Origin: Arthrobacter sp. StoSoilB20
GTDB lineage: Bacteria > Actinomycetota > Actinomycetes > Actinomycetales > Micrococcaceae
Length of the DNA: 64,000 bases
Assembly (NCBI RefSeq): GCF_019977295.1
Contig: NZ_AP024651.1
Coordinates: forward strand, 248,001 to 312,000
Reading direction: 5' to 3'
Under the pieces are notes generated by a model. That model did not search any database, was not told the origin of the DNA, and was given only the letters and a program-made list of their open reading frames with translations. Both the position numbers and the translations under genes were made by a program. Positions 7,677-16,081 of the stretch are shown here, one piece after another. The stretch's first letter is position 1; each line of letters begins with the position of its first letter.

Positions 7677-9203
7677 TTGGGAAACCAAGACAACCCCACG
7701 GCCAAAATCACCATCGACCCCGCGTTCGTCGTAGGCCCCGTCAGGAGGAAGACCTTCGGCGCCTTCGTTGAGCACCTCGGACGCTGCGTCTATACGGGCA
7801 TTTTCGAGCCTGAGCACCCGAAAGCGGACGACGACGGCTTCCGCACCGACGTCCTCGACCTCACCAAGGAACTCGGCGTCTCCACCGTCAGGTACCCCGG
7901 AGGAAACTTCGTGTCCGGCTACCGCTGGGAAGACGGAGTGGGACCCAAGGAGGACCGCCCAACAAGGCTCGACCTCGCCTGGCACTCCAGCGATCCCAAC
8001 CTGGTGGGCGTGGACGAGTTCGCCAAGTGGTCGGAGAAGGCCGGGGTTGAACCCATGATGGCCGTGAACCTGGGCACCAGGGGGACCCAGGAAGCGCTGG
8101 ACCTGCTGGAGTACTCCAACATCAAGGGTGGAACGGCCCTTTCCGAACAGCGCAAGGCGAATGGCGCCGTCGAGCCTCACAACATCACCATGTGGTGCCT
8201 CGGGAACGAGATGGACGGCTTCTGGCAGATCGGCCACAAGAAGGCGGACGAGTACGCGCGGGTTGCCGCCGAAACGGCGCGGGCGATGCGCATGGTCAAC
8301 CCGGACCTGGAACTGGTGGCCTGTGGAAGTTCCGGACCCACCATGCCCACGTTCGGCGAATGGGAGCGCGTGGTCCTCAATGAGACGTACGAATTGGTGG
8401 ACCTGATCTCGGCGCATCAGTACTTTGAGGATTTCGGTGACCTGCAGGAGCACCTGTCAGCCGGGCACCGGATGGAGGCGTTCATCAAGGACTTGGTCTC
8501 CCACATCGACCACGTGAAGTCGGCCAAAAAGTCTGGGAAGCAGATCAATATTTCCTTCGATGAGTGGAACGTGTGGCACATGTCCCGCGACGAATCCAAG
8601 GCGCCCACAGGAGATGATTGGCCCGTGGCGCCGGTGCTGCTGGAGGACCGCTACACCGTTGCCGACGCCGTGGTGGTGGGGGATCTCCTCATCACGTTGC
8701 TGCGCAATACGGACCGCGTCCACTCCGCGAGCCTCGCACAATTGGTCAACGTGATTGCCCCCATCATGACCGAGCCGGGCGGCCGCGCCTGGAAGCAGAC
8801 AACGTTCCACCCGTTCGCGCTCACCTCGCAAAATGCCTCCGGTACGGTGCTGAACCTCGCCGTCGAATCCCCGCTGCTGGAGACCGAAAAGACGGCAGGT
8901 TTCACAGCCTTGTCGGCCGTCGCGACCTACGACGCAGAAGCCAAGGAGTCCGTGGTTTTTGCTGTGAACCGTTCGGCAACGGACGCGCTGACGTTGGATG
9001 CCGCCGTCGGGAGCCTCAACGCCGGCAAGGTCATTGAGGCCGTCACTTACACCAACAAGGATCCGTACTGGCAGGCCACTGCCGACGATTCGACATCGGT
9101 CCTGCCCACTGAGAACGTCAGTGTAAAGCTCGACGGCGGTCGCCTCACCGCCGGTCTTCCGGCCGTGAGCTGGACCATGATCCGGTTGTCGCTGGAGTCG
9201 TAG
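7677..9203 (+). CDS. abfA: Alpha-N-arabinofuranosidase (GH51)
   Basis: This 508-aa intracellular enzyme removes terminal alpha-L-arabinofuranosyl units from arabinan or arabinoxylan fragments. The N-terminal (beta/alpha)8 barrel shows the GH51 hallmarks: FGAFVEHLGRCVYTGIFEP near the start, VRYPGGNFVSGY at 71-82, general acid/base Glu178 in CLGNEMDGFW and nucleophile Glu296 in FDEWNVWH. The C-terminal third is the beta-sandwich usual for the family. There is no signal peptide, so it should act on imported oligosaccharides. The start appears to be TTG at 7677, with AAGGA about 8 bases before it. Length is normal for the family (about 500). It is monocistronic here. Confidence 0.93.
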   Translation: MGNQDNPTAKITIDPAFVVGPVRRKTFGAFVEHLGRCVYTGIFEPEHPKADDDGFRTDVLDLTKELGVSTVRYPGGNFVSGYRWEDGVGPKEDRPTRLDLAWHSSDPNLVGVDEFAKWSEKAGVEPMMAVNLGTRGTQEALDLLEYSNIKGGTALSEQRKANGAVEPHNITMWCLGNEMDGFWQIGHKKADEYARVAAETARAMRMVNPDLELVACGSSGPTMPTFGEWERVVLNETYELVDLISAHQYFEDFGDLQEHLSAGHRMEAFIKDLVSHIDHVKSAKKSGKQINISFDEWNVWHMSRDESKAPTGDDWPVAPVLLEDRYTVADAVVVGDLLITLLRNTDRVHSASLAQLVNVIAPIMTEPGGRAWKQTTFHPFALTSQNASGTVLNLAVESPLLETEKTAGFTALSAVATYDAEAKESVVFAVNRSATDALTLDAAVGSLNAGKVIEAVTYTNKDPYWQATADDSTSVLPTENVSVKLDGGRLTAGLPAVSWTMIRLSLES

Positions 9204-9216
9204 TCCTTCCGAAGCG

Positions 9217-9591
9217 CTACGCGATCTGCTGCGTGCCGTCGTGGAACATGGGGTACGCGGAGATCGGTGTGACTGTTGCGGACAGGGTTGGTTCCGGTGC
9301 CTGCGGTGCGGGCGCCGGGGCCGGCTGGTCGACGGTCACGATTTCCATGGACTCCATGTCCAGGAGCCGGCGGCTTCCGGTATCGTCCGTGAGCCAGAAA
9401 AGGTCCGTGCCGGCAACGGTTTTCACCACGCTGCCGCGGTGGTAGAGGCGGCCGTTGTGCCAGGCCTCGATGTAATCACCCGGACTTAGTGGATGCGGTT
9501 CTTCCTTGCTTCCAGGCATGGCGCCAAATGCCTGCGCCAGGCTGGCTTGGGTCTTCAGTGCCTGGAAAAGATCCCTGTTTGCAATGCTCAT
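9217..9591 (-). CDS. Small hypothetical protein
   Basis: This is a 124-aa soluble protein. Residues 35-80 (PGDYIEAWHNGRLYHRGSV, then LFWLTDDTGSRRLLDM) look like a small beta-barrel. It is followed by a Pro/Ala-rich tail from about residue 88. I do not recognise the family. It is transcribed in the same direction as the next small gene and the GAF-ANTAR genes, but a gap of about 120 bp suggests a separate unit. Confidence 0.6.
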   Translation of the reverse strand: MSIANRDLFQALKTQASLAQAFGAMPGSKEEPHPLSPGDYIEAWHNGRLYHRGSVVKTVAGTDLFWLTDDTGSRRLLDMESMEIVTVDQPAPAPAPQAPEPTLSATVTPISAYPMFHDGTQQIA

Positions 9592-9708
9592 GTCTGCTCC
9601 CCTCGGCTCGCTTCGCTGTCTGGTTGCCGTCAGCTGTGTGCTGGTTGACTACAGCTTTGCCCATGTTTGTTGCAGGCTCGTTGCACGGGGATGAGCGGTG
9701 TGTGACGC

Positions 9709-10026
9709 CTACCGGGGGTCGTCGCCGTCGTCGGGCAATTCGCCTTCCGCGGGACGAGGCGTTTCGTCCAGGGGAAGCTCGTCGGCGTACGGCGCGTGCG
9801 GTCCGGGTCCGCTGTTGGAAAGCTCGTTTGCGGCCATGGCCAGGAGGTCGCGTTCCAATTCGGGGAGGGAAAGCATGCCCTGCAGGTACGCCTCAACCTC
9901 GTACTCACCCACCGATCCACCGATGCTGAAGTACTGCAGCCATAAAGTGCCTGTGGTGACACCCGCGCCCGAGAGTGCCGCATGGAGTCTGCGGCGTTGC
10001 TCGGGTTCGTTGTTGTCGAAGCCCAT
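9709..10026 (-). CDS. Small acidic hypothetical protein beside GAF-ANTAR genes
   Basis: This 105-aa acidic protein has a helical N-terminal two thirds (RRRLHAALSGAG, LWLQYFSIGG, then VEAYLQGMLSLPELERDLLAMAANEL) and a disordered Pro/Asp-rich tail. It begins 11 bases after the stop of the first GAF-ANTAR gene on the same strand, so the two are probably co-transcribed. No known motif is visible. The position suggests an accessory to the GAF-ANTAR signalling proteins, which is inference only. Confidence 0.65.
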   Translation of the reverse strand: MGFDNNEPEQRRRLHAALSGAGVTTGTLWLQYFSIGGSVGEYEVEAYLQGMLSLPELERDLLAMAANELSNSGPGPHAPYADELPLDETPRPAEGELPDDGDDPR

Positions 10027-10037
10027 GTCCTGCGGCC

Positions 10038-10760
10038 TTAGTTCCCGTTTGCCGGTATCCCGGCTACGAGTTCCGCACTGACTTCCTGCAGGCTTTGGTT
10101 CTTGTCGCGCGATTGCAGGATGAGTTGTTGGAGGGCCCGCTCGTGGGTAGTTTTGTGGCGTTCCATGAGGATTCCGCAGGCACGGTTGACTACGTCCCGG
10201 CTGTAAAGTGCGGCCTGAAGCCCTTCGGAGATGCGTCGGGGTGTCTCGGCGCTCTGGATATGGGAGAGGAGCGTGGCGGCCGGGGAAGCAAAAAGCTCCA
10301 TGAGGTACGTGGAAGAAGCATCGAAAACATCAGTCTCGGATGCGTAGACCTTGATGGCGCCGATGCTGTGACCATTGGCCATGAGCGGCGCACTGACCAC
10401 CGATCGGATGGGCAGGGCGCTGACGGCGTCGCTCCACTCCGGCCAGCGGGTATCTGTGCGGACATCGGTGAGGAGGACGGATTCCTCGGAGGCCCACGCA
10501 GTCAGGCAAGGGCCTTGGCCCAGGTCATATTGCAGGTGGTCCACTTGCTCCACGATGCTGTCCGTGAAGCCGGTACTGGTCCTGCGGCCCTGGGAATCCA
10601 GGATGGAAACGCCGGCCCCGATTGACCCCGGCACGGATTCCTTGATGGCCTGGGAAAGGCTCTGGACGGCCTGGTCCACCTTTTCCTCGGTGAGGAGCAG
10701 GCCCAATATCCTGCCGATGGCACCCGAGAGTTCGTCAAGAGGAAGCTGCTTCTTCGTCAT
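10038..10760 (-). CDS. GAF-ANTAR transcription antitermination regulator 1
   Basis: This 240-aa protein has a GAF sensor domain (about residues 25-165; phrases GAGVSILDSQG, LQYDLGQGPCLTAW, IRSVVSAPL) and a C-terminal ANTAR RNA-binding domain (about 175-232; LYSRDVVNRACGILMERHKTTHERALQQLI). ANTAR domains bind paired hairpins in nascent mRNA and prevent termination. The GAF ligand here is unknown. It is the first of three consecutive GAF-ANTAR genes on the same strand, separated from the next by about 125 bp, and probably forms a unit with the 105-aa gene downstream. Confidence 0.9.
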   Translation of the reverse strand: MTKKQLPLDELSGAIGRILGLLLTEEKVDQAVQSLSQAIKESVPGSIGAGVSILDSQGRRTSTGFTDSIVEQVDHLQYDLGQGPCLTAWASEESVLLTDVRTDTRWPEWSDAVSALPIRSVVSAPLMANGHSIGAIKVYASETDVFDASSTYLMELFASPAATLLSHIQSAETPRRISEGLQAALYSRDVVNRACGILMERHKTTHERALQQLILQSRDKNQSLQEVSAELVAGIPANGN

Positions 10761-10885
10761 GGTCTTCTCCCCGGCTCTTCATGTCGGCTGGCCGACACGG
10801 ACATCCTGTGAATCACTGCACTCCTACGTTGCATTTCAAGCCTAATGCCCTTCCTGCTTCATGCCTCAACCCGTCATCCCCATTG

Positions 10886-11668
10886 CTACTCCTCAAAGGC
10901 GGCCGAGATGTTTCGATCCCCGGCCACATGGGCAATGACGTTTTCCGCTACAACGCGCAGTTTGATGTTGCGGTGGCTTGAAGCGTTGACCAGAATTTGG
11001 AAGGCAGCGTCCCTGCTGCAGCGGTTCTGGGCCATGATAATTCCGACGGCGGTATCGATCGCCGTGCGTGAATCCAGGGCAGCCGCGAGATTTTCCCGCG
11101 CATCCCTGAGTTGGGCGATCCTTAGTGCCAAATACAGAGCTTTCGCCCCGGTGGCTGTCACCCGCTCAGCCGCAACCACGTCGTCATGGGAGAAGCCATG
11201 GCTGCGGGTCGAGTAGAGGTTGACCACAGCCTCTGCGGTGCTGTTCAACTCCATGGGCAAAGCCAGAATGGAGCCCACGTCGGTGCAGGCAGCGGCTTCC
11301 ATATAGTCCCGCCATCTGTCCTCGTGCCGGACATCGGGGACATGGGTGATGGTTCGCGTCCGAAGCGCCGTAAGGCATGGTCCGTCCCCGAAGCTGTTCT
11401 GGATATCGTCCAGTTTGCGGGCCATGGGATCGCTGTCCGCCACGGCAACAGGTTTCTTTTGCCGGATGACTGTCACCCCGCAAGCAATCGTGTTCCCGGG
11501 TTTAGTCAGTTCGCGGGCAGTCAGCTCGGCCAGATCCTGAAGGAATTCGCGGATGTCCGCATTATTCGCGAGGAGATCCTGCAAGTGCACCAGGAAGTCC
11601 GTCAGATCGACGTGGTCCTCCAATGGGCCAGCGGTGGGGATCTGCTCCGATGGCTGGGTCTCAGTCAT
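10886..11668 (-). CDS. GAF-ANTAR transcription antitermination regulator 2
   Basis: This 260-aa GAF-ANTAR protein has a GAF domain at about residues 35-185 (AVADSDPMARKLDDIQNSFG, DGPCLTAL, GSILALPM) and an ANTAR domain at 195-250 (DSRTAIDTAVGIIMAQNRCSRDAAFQILV). It shares the DGPCLTALR phrase with the third copy and is closer to that copy than to the first. It starts with ATG and has no membrane segment. It should act on target RNAs in the cytoplasm after a signal reaches the GAF pocket. The signal cannot be deduced. Confidence 0.9.
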   Translation of the reverse strand: MTETQPSEQIPTAGPLEDHVDLTDFLVHLQDLLANNADIREFLQDLAELTARELTKPGNTIACGVTVIRQKKPVAVADSDPMARKLDDIQNSFGDGPCLTALRTRTITHVPDVRHEDRWRDYMEAAACTDVGSILALPMELNSTAEAVVNLYSTRSHGFSHDDVVAAERVTATGAKALYLALRIAQLRDARENLAAALDSRTAIDTAVGIIMAQNRCSRDAAFQILVNASSHRNIKLRVVAENVIAHVAGDRNISAAFEE

Positions 11669-11760
11669 GGTTATTCCTTACTACTGCCGTGCAGCCTGCA
11701 GAGGTTGATCAAGTTCTCCATGCTCTTTCCACATCCAAAAAAGACCTGCATTCATCGACA

Positions 11761-12480
11761 CTACCTGCCCCCCTGATCTCTGTGTCCGGCCCTATCCAGG
11801 ATGTCGCCGGCTATCTCATGCAGCCGTTTATTACTGTTGCGGGACGCCAGCTGGATGAGTCGCAGCGCCGATTCGCGGTTGCAATGGTTTTGCACCATGA
11901 TCAGCGAAATAGCGGCGTCCACAATCGCCCGTGACTTCAAGGCTGAACGCAAATGCCCGGGGTACGGTTCCTCCGCGTGCAGCCGCAGTGCCAGCCGCAG
12001 AATCCGCGAAAGGGAGTCCGCGTGCTGTTTTACCAATTCCACCGTGTCCGGGGTGAACGTCCGCAGTTCCGTGGAGTAACAGTTCAGGGCCGCCCTTGAG
12101 CCGTTGTCAGTGGCGATGGGGACGGCCAGCACGCTCCGGATGCCCTCGTCGGCGATAGCGGCGGCATAGTGCCGCCACTGGTGATCCGTCAGAAGGTCAG
12201 GGATGAGGACGGTACGTTGCTGCCGGAGCGCCGTGAGGCATGGGCCGTCGTCGAACTCGTATTGCTTTTCATCCAGGCGCCGGGCAGCGTCACTGCTGCT
12301 GGCCACTGTGGAGGGGCCGCCGTCGCGCTCCACTGTGATGGCGCAGAGCATTGGCGCTTCTCCGCCCAACAGCGATGCCGAAATCGTGGTGAGGCCGAGG
12401 AGGAATTCCGTGAAGCCGGGGCTCTCCAACAGCAGGTCCTGCAACTGCTCAGCTGTTGGTACTGCATCGTTCAGGGCCAT
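11761..12480 (-). CDS. GAF-ANTAR transcription antitermination regulator 3
   Basis: This is the third GAF-ANTAR protein. The frame is open further upstream to a TTG at 12564, but I chose the ATG at 12480 because a GAGG sequence lies 5 bases before it and the resulting 239 aa match the lengths of the other copies. The GAF domain (EFDDGPCLTALRQQRTVLIPD, GIRSVLAVPI) is followed by ANTAR (LKSRAIVDAAISLIMVQNHCNRESALRLIQ). It is divergent from the ridA-like gene, with about 200 bp between them. Confidence 0.87.
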   Translation of the reverse strand: MALNDAVPTAEQLQDLLLESPGFTEFLLGLTTISASLLGGEAPMLCAITVERDGGPSTVASSSDAARRLDEKQYEFDDGPCLTALRQQRTVLIPDLLTDHQWRHYAAAIADEGIRSVLAVPIATDNGSRAALNCYSTELRTFTPDTVELVKQHADSLSRILRLALRLHAEEPYPGHLRSALKSRAIVDAAISLIMVQNHCNRESALRLIQLASRNSNKRLHEIAGDILDRAGHRDQGGR

Positions 12481-12682
12481 AAAGGCCTCATTCCCGGGTA
12501 TGCCGGGCGTGTGAGTCCGGCTGGCGGCAGTGCGCTCGTGTTCGCGCACGGCCCGGATATTCAACTCCGGACCTTGTGCTTCACCCGAAATCTCCTACTC
12601 CCGACACTACGCCGTTGCCCTGGAACATGACAGGGCGAGGGCCCGTGATGGGATGTACTGACGCTACAAACAAAGGATGCCC

Positions 12683-13090
12683 ATGACCAGTGCCGTGACG
12701 CTCATTCGTTCCAACCTGCTCAGCTCTGCTGCAGAGTATGCCTATGCCGCGACCGCCCCAGCCGGTGCCAGGCTGATCTTCCTGGCGGGGTCCTGCCCGC
12801 TGAATGAGGACGGGACCACTGCAGGTATTGGTGACTATCAAGCCCAAGCCAGGAAGGCGGTGGAGAACATGCGCCTGGCCTTGGAAGCAGCCGGAGCAGG
12901 AATCGCGGACGTCATCTCCACCCGCGTCCTGGTTGCCTCTTCCAAGCAGTCCGACCTGGTGGCCTCCTGGGAGGTGGTGCGCGAGGCGTTCGGTGAGCAT
13001 GACGTCCCGAGCACCCTCATGGGCGTCACCGTCCTCGGCTACGACCATCAGCTGGTGGAGATCGAGGCAGTCGCCGCTGTCATGGACTAA
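12683..13090 (+). CDS. RidA/YjgF-family enamine/imine deaminase
   Basis: This 135-aa protein has a chorismate-mutase-like RidA fold: FLAGSCPLNEDG, QARKAVENMRLALEAAGAGIADVISTRVLVA with the conserved Arg, and a C-terminal VEIEAVAAV. Members of the family hydrolyse reactive enamines/imines released by PLP enzymes. ATG at 12683 lies 5 bases after AAAGGA; an ATG 6 bases earlier overlaps that ribosome binding site. It heads a three-gene set with a LacI regulator and a PLP-dependent D-amino-acid enzyme, whose product could be its substrate. Confidence 0.88.
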   Translation: MTSAVTLIRSNLLSSAAEYAYAATAPAGARLIFLAGSCPLNEDGTTAGIGDYQAQARKAVENMRLALEAAGAGIADVISTRVLVASSKQSDLVASWEVVREAFGEHDVPSTLMGVTVLGYDHQLVEIEAVAAVMD

Positions 13091-13147
13091 GCCCGCAACG
13101 CCCTGGTCTGCAACGATGTATGCCAACAGGACAAAAGGAGCACCTTG

Positions 13148-14152
13148 ATGGCCGTCACCATGAACGACGTCGCGCGCGTTGCCGGGGTCTCTTTGAAGAC
13201 GGTTTCCAACGTGATCAACAACTACGAGTTCATCCGGCCCGCCACCAAACAGCGCGTCCTGGATGCCATTGACGAGCTGGGCTACGAGGCCAACCTGACA
13301 GCCCGCAGCCTCCGCTCAGGCAAGACCAGCATGATCGGCTTGGTGTTGGCCGACCTCTCCATTCCGTATTACGCGGAGTTGGCATCGGACATCATGAAAG
13401 CGGCATGGGCGCGGGGCTACCGTGTTCTGGTGGAGCAGTCCGGGAATGGGCCCGGGCACGAGAAAGCGGCGCTCCAAGGCCAGTTCCGGACCCTCACCGA
13501 TGGCCTCCTTTTCATCCCCCTGGCCTTGGATGCGGAACAGATCATGGAGGCCGCCGGCAAGAAGCCCCTGGTTCTGCTCGGTGAATACGTGCAGGATCCC
13601 CGGCTGAATATGGTCCTCATCCAAAACCACCGGGCGGCGGCAGCGGTCACCGCGCACCTGCTGGCGGGCGGCCGCCGTCGTATAGCCGTTTTGGGCGCGC
13701 ACGACGGCGACACGACAGGCAGCAACGGCCTCCGCCTTGAGGGGTACAAGGCTGCGCTCGCTGACGCCGGCGTTGCCTACGATCCCGCTTTGGTGATTGA
13801 TTGCGACTGGCGGCGCGACGGCGGTGCTGAGGGGACCGCGAGGTTGCTGGACAGCGGCGTGGAATTCGACGCCGTTTTCGGCCTCAACGACGCCCTCGCC
13901 CTGGGTGCGCTTCACGAGCTTTTGGTCCGTGGCAGGAAGGTCCCGGAGGAGATCGCCGTTGCTGGTTTTGATGACATTGACGAGGCGAAGTTTGCCTCGC
14001 CGTCACTGACCACGGTGGCGCCGGGGCGTGCGGAAATTGCGGAGCGCGCCGTCGAACTCCTTATTAACCGCATCGAGAACAAGGACGCCCCGCTTCACGT
14101 GCAGCAGCCGCAGGCGGCCTTCGAGCTGCGGATCAGGCAGTCGGCGCCCTGA
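13148..14152 (+). CDS. LacI-family transcriptional regulator
   Basis: This 334-aa LacI repressor has an N-terminal HTH (MNDVARVAGVSLKTVSNVIN), hinge helix (ANLTARSLRSGKT) and a periplasmic-binding-protein-like effector domain ending in VAGFDDIDEAKFASPSLTTV. The ATG at 13148 has AAAGGAG 7 bases upstream. It sits between ridA and a D-threonine-aldolase-like gene and likely controls that set. Sugar-type LacI regulators are also known beside amino-acid catabolic genes, so the effector is uncertain. Confidence 0.92.
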   Translation: MAVTMNDVARVAGVSLKTVSNVINNYEFIRPATKQRVLDAIDELGYEANLTARSLRSGKTSMIGLVLADLSIPYYAELASDIMKAAWARGYRVLVEQSGNGPGHEKAALQGQFRTLTDGLLFIPLALDAEQIMEAAGKKPLVLLGEYVQDPRLNMVLIQNHRAAAAVTAHLLAGGRRRIAVLGAHDGDTTGSNGLRLEGYKAALADAGVAYDPALVIDCDWRRDGGAEGTARLLDSGVEFDAVFGLNDALALGALHELLVRGRKVPEEIAVAGFDDIDEAKFASPSLTTVAPGRAEIAERAVELLINRIENKDAPLHVQQPQAAFELRIRQSAP

Positions 14153-14197
14153 CCGCCGCTGCCGGTGCCCGGGGCCGTTAGTGTTTGAGGAATGAAC

Positions 14198-15292
14198 GTG
14201 ATTCCCGCTGAAGTTGTGACCCCTGCTGTCCTGATTGACGTCGATGTCCTGGACCGGAACATCGAACGCATGGCGGCCAGCATGCTCGGCAGGGGACTGA
14301 AGCTCCGGCCGCATGTGAAAACGCACAAGACCTTGGAGATCGCGCGGAAACAGTTGGCGGCCGGTGCCGTGGGGATCACCGTGGCCACAATCGGCGAGGC
14401 CGAGGTCTTCGCCGCGGACGGCGTCAAGGATATTTTCATCGCCTATCCGCTCTGGGTGGAGGCCCCGCATGCTGACCGGCTCCGCGCCCTGGCAGCGGCG
14501 TGCCGCCTGGCAGTCGGTGTGGATTCGGCTGAAAGTGCGACGACGATGGGCCGCCAACTTGGGGCGGATGCCGGCAGCATTGAGGTGCTGATCGAAGTGG
14601 ACAGCGGTCATCACCGCAGCGGCGTTTTACCCTCTGAAGTGGTGGAGGTGGCCAAGGCTGCGGCCGCCACGGGGCTGACCGTATCCGGGGTCTTTACGTT
14701 CCCCGGACACAGCTACAGGCCAGGGATGCCCACCGGCGCGGCCGGCAACGAGAACGATGCTTTGGGGCTGGCCGCGGCGGCATTGACTGGGGCGGGTTTC
14801 GAGGTCACCACCATCAGCGGCGGATCCACGCCCACGGCCCTGATCTCCGGGGAATCGGCAGCAACCGAACTGCGCCCGGGCGTCTACGTGTTCGGCGACG
14901 CCCAGCAGCTGGAACTCGAACGGTGCTCGTGGGACGAGATCGCGCTGACGGTTGCGGCCACCGTGGTCAGCAGGCACGAAGCTGCAGGTGGGAACGTCCG
15001 CCGGGTTGTCCTGGACTCCGGCAGCAAGATCCTGGGCAGCGACCGGCCGGATTGGGCCACAGGGTTTGCGCGACTGCCTGAATACCCCGAAGCCAAGGTC
15101 ACTGCCTTGTCAGAGCATCATGCCACTGTTGTTTGGCCGGACTCCTCGGAGTTGCCGCCACTGGGTACCAGGCTCCGCGTGATCCCCAACCACGTGTGCC
15201 TGACCATGAACCTGGTGGACCAGGTGACTGTGGTGCGCGGTGGGACCGTGGTGGAGCAGTGGGCCGTGGCGGCGCGGGGGAGGAACAACTAG
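14198..15292 (+). CDS. D-threonine aldolase / D-serine dehydratase-like PLP enzyme (DSD1 family)
   Basis: This is a fold-type III PLP enzyme of about 364 aa. The N-terminal alanine-racemase-like barrel has the PLP lysine in RPHVKTHK, the phosphate-binding region GVFTFPGH and SGGSTPT. The C-terminal D-serine dehydratase-like domain carries the metal ligands His and Cys in PNHVCLTMN. Relatives cleave D-threonine to glycine and acetaldehyde or dehydrate D-serine; substrate cannot be decided. GTG at 14198 has GAGGA 6 bases upstream and is preferred over ATG at 14192. It is followed immediately by a toxin-antitoxin remnant. Confidence 0.86.
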   Translation: MIPAEVVTPAVLIDVDVLDRNIERMAASMLGRGLKLRPHVKTHKTLEIARKQLAAGAVGITVATIGEAEVFAADGVKDIFIAYPLWVEAPHADRLRALAAACRLAVGVDSAESATTMGRQLGADAGSIEVLIEVDSGHHRSGVLPSEVVEVAKAAAATGLTVSGVFTFPGHSYRPGMPTGAAGNENDALGLAAAALTGAGFEVTTISGGSTPTALISGESAATELRPGVYVFGDAQQLELERCSWDEIALTVAATVVSRHEAAGGNVRRVVLDSGSKILGSDRPDWATGFARLPEYPEAKVTALSEHHATVVWPDSSELPPLGTRLRVIPNHVCLTMNLVDQVTVVRGGTVVEQWAVAARGRNN

Positions 15293-15308
15293 GTACCGCT
15301 TTGGTACC
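15292..15308. promoter_or_regulatory. Tandem GGTACC operator-like sites
   Basis: Two GGTACC palindromes begin at 15292 and 15303, an 11-bp period (one helical turn), just upstream of a ribbon-helix-helix antitoxin-like ORF. This spacing suits autoregulation by a dimeric RHH protein. The first site overlaps the stop codon of the PLP enzyme. Confidence 0.4.
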
Positions 15309-15316
15309 GTCGCTGC

Positions 15317-15475
15317 ATGGCAATGAATCGGCGCGTTCCTGAAGACCTTGATCGTCGGCTGGGGAAAGCAGAGTTGGTTCTGCAGCGCCATGCGCGGCGA
15401 CGTGAGATCAGCGAGGGGCTGGATTTCGTCCTGAGTCACGATGCCGAGTTGCTGACGCGCCTTGAGGATGCGTGA
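15317..15475 (+). pseudogene. Shortened ribbon-helix-helix antitoxin remnant
   Basis: The ORF encodes 52 aa starting MAMNRRVPEDLDRRL and ending LSHDAELLTRLEDA. The two ends match what one expects of actinobacterial RHH/CopG-like antitoxins that accompany Doc-type toxins (a beta strand plus first helix, then a C-terminal toxin-binding helix). However, the middle is about 15-20 residues too short: after RRLGKAELVL it jumps into the second helix. An internal in-frame deletion is the simplest reading. No toxin gene follows, and the next gene is on the opposite strand. It may still be expressed as a small protein. The family call rests on memory of the fold, not on a search. Confidence 0.45.
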
Positions 15476-15500
15476 CAGGGTACCTGGGGGCGCGGCGAGG

Positions 15501-16022
15501 TCAGCCAACCGCCTGCGCGCTGCGGAACAGGGTGTGGAACTCCCGGTCGTGGTAAACCAGTGGAGCCGAGCCGCCAAGGTTGGGCCTGATGTCGAGGACT
15601 GTCGCGGCCAGCAGGACCGAACCACCCAGCGGCGCCCGGTGGACAATTTCGCAGCGCAACGCCCATTGAGCCTCCCTGAGCAATGGCTCGCCGGTGGGAA
15701 GCAACTCCCAGTCCATGTCCTGCGTGAACCGCGGGGCAGCAGGATCGGCGAACGCGCGTGCCAGCTCCAACTGATCGGCGCCGATGAGGTGCACCACGAT
15801 TCTCTCCGCAGCGGCGATGTGCGAGGCCGAACGGCCGCTGGTCACAGAGAACGCAAGCGTTGGCGGATCCACGGCCACGGACGCTACCGAGGACGCGGTC
15901 AGGCCTACTGCGCCATCCGGCCCCTGCGCGGTGATAATGGCGACTCCCGCCGGATGGGAACGGAATGCGGCCCTGAAAAGATCGCCGACTGGTTCGGACT
16001 GCAAGGGCTGGGGGTAGGTCAT
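15501..16022 (-). CDS. Flavin reductase (FMN-binding split-barrel)
   Basis: This protein of about 173 aa has the flavin-reductase domain: AFRSHPAGVAIITA near the N-terminus, LTASSVASVAVDPPTLAFSV, and late WALRCEIVHRAPLGG and VYHDREFH. Such enzymes reduce FMN/FAD with NAD(P)H and supply monooxygenases or other flavin users. An upstream ATG at 16079 would precede the transcription start predicted from the SoxR-type promoter, so I prefer the ATG at 16022. It is not linked to an oxygenase gene. The promoter suggests a role in redox-cycling stress. Confidence 0.85.
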   Translation of the reverse strand: MTYPQPLQSEPVGDLFRAAFRSHPAGVAIITAQGPDGAVGLTASSVASVAVDPPTLAFSVTSGRSASHIAAAERIVVHLIGADQLELARAFADPAAPRFTQDMDWELLPTGEPLLREAQWALRCEIVHRAPLGGSVLLAATVLDIRPNLGGSAPLVYHDREFHTLFRSAQAVG

Positions 16023-16081
16023 TAACGCACTTTCATGGGACTGGCCAGGGCTGGCGGCCTTGATGGACGCACACCTCACTG

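Noticed and set aside
16023..16079. Longer flavin reductase starting at ATG 16079
   Set aside because: The predicted SoxR-type promoter would start transcription at about 16075, downstream of that codon.
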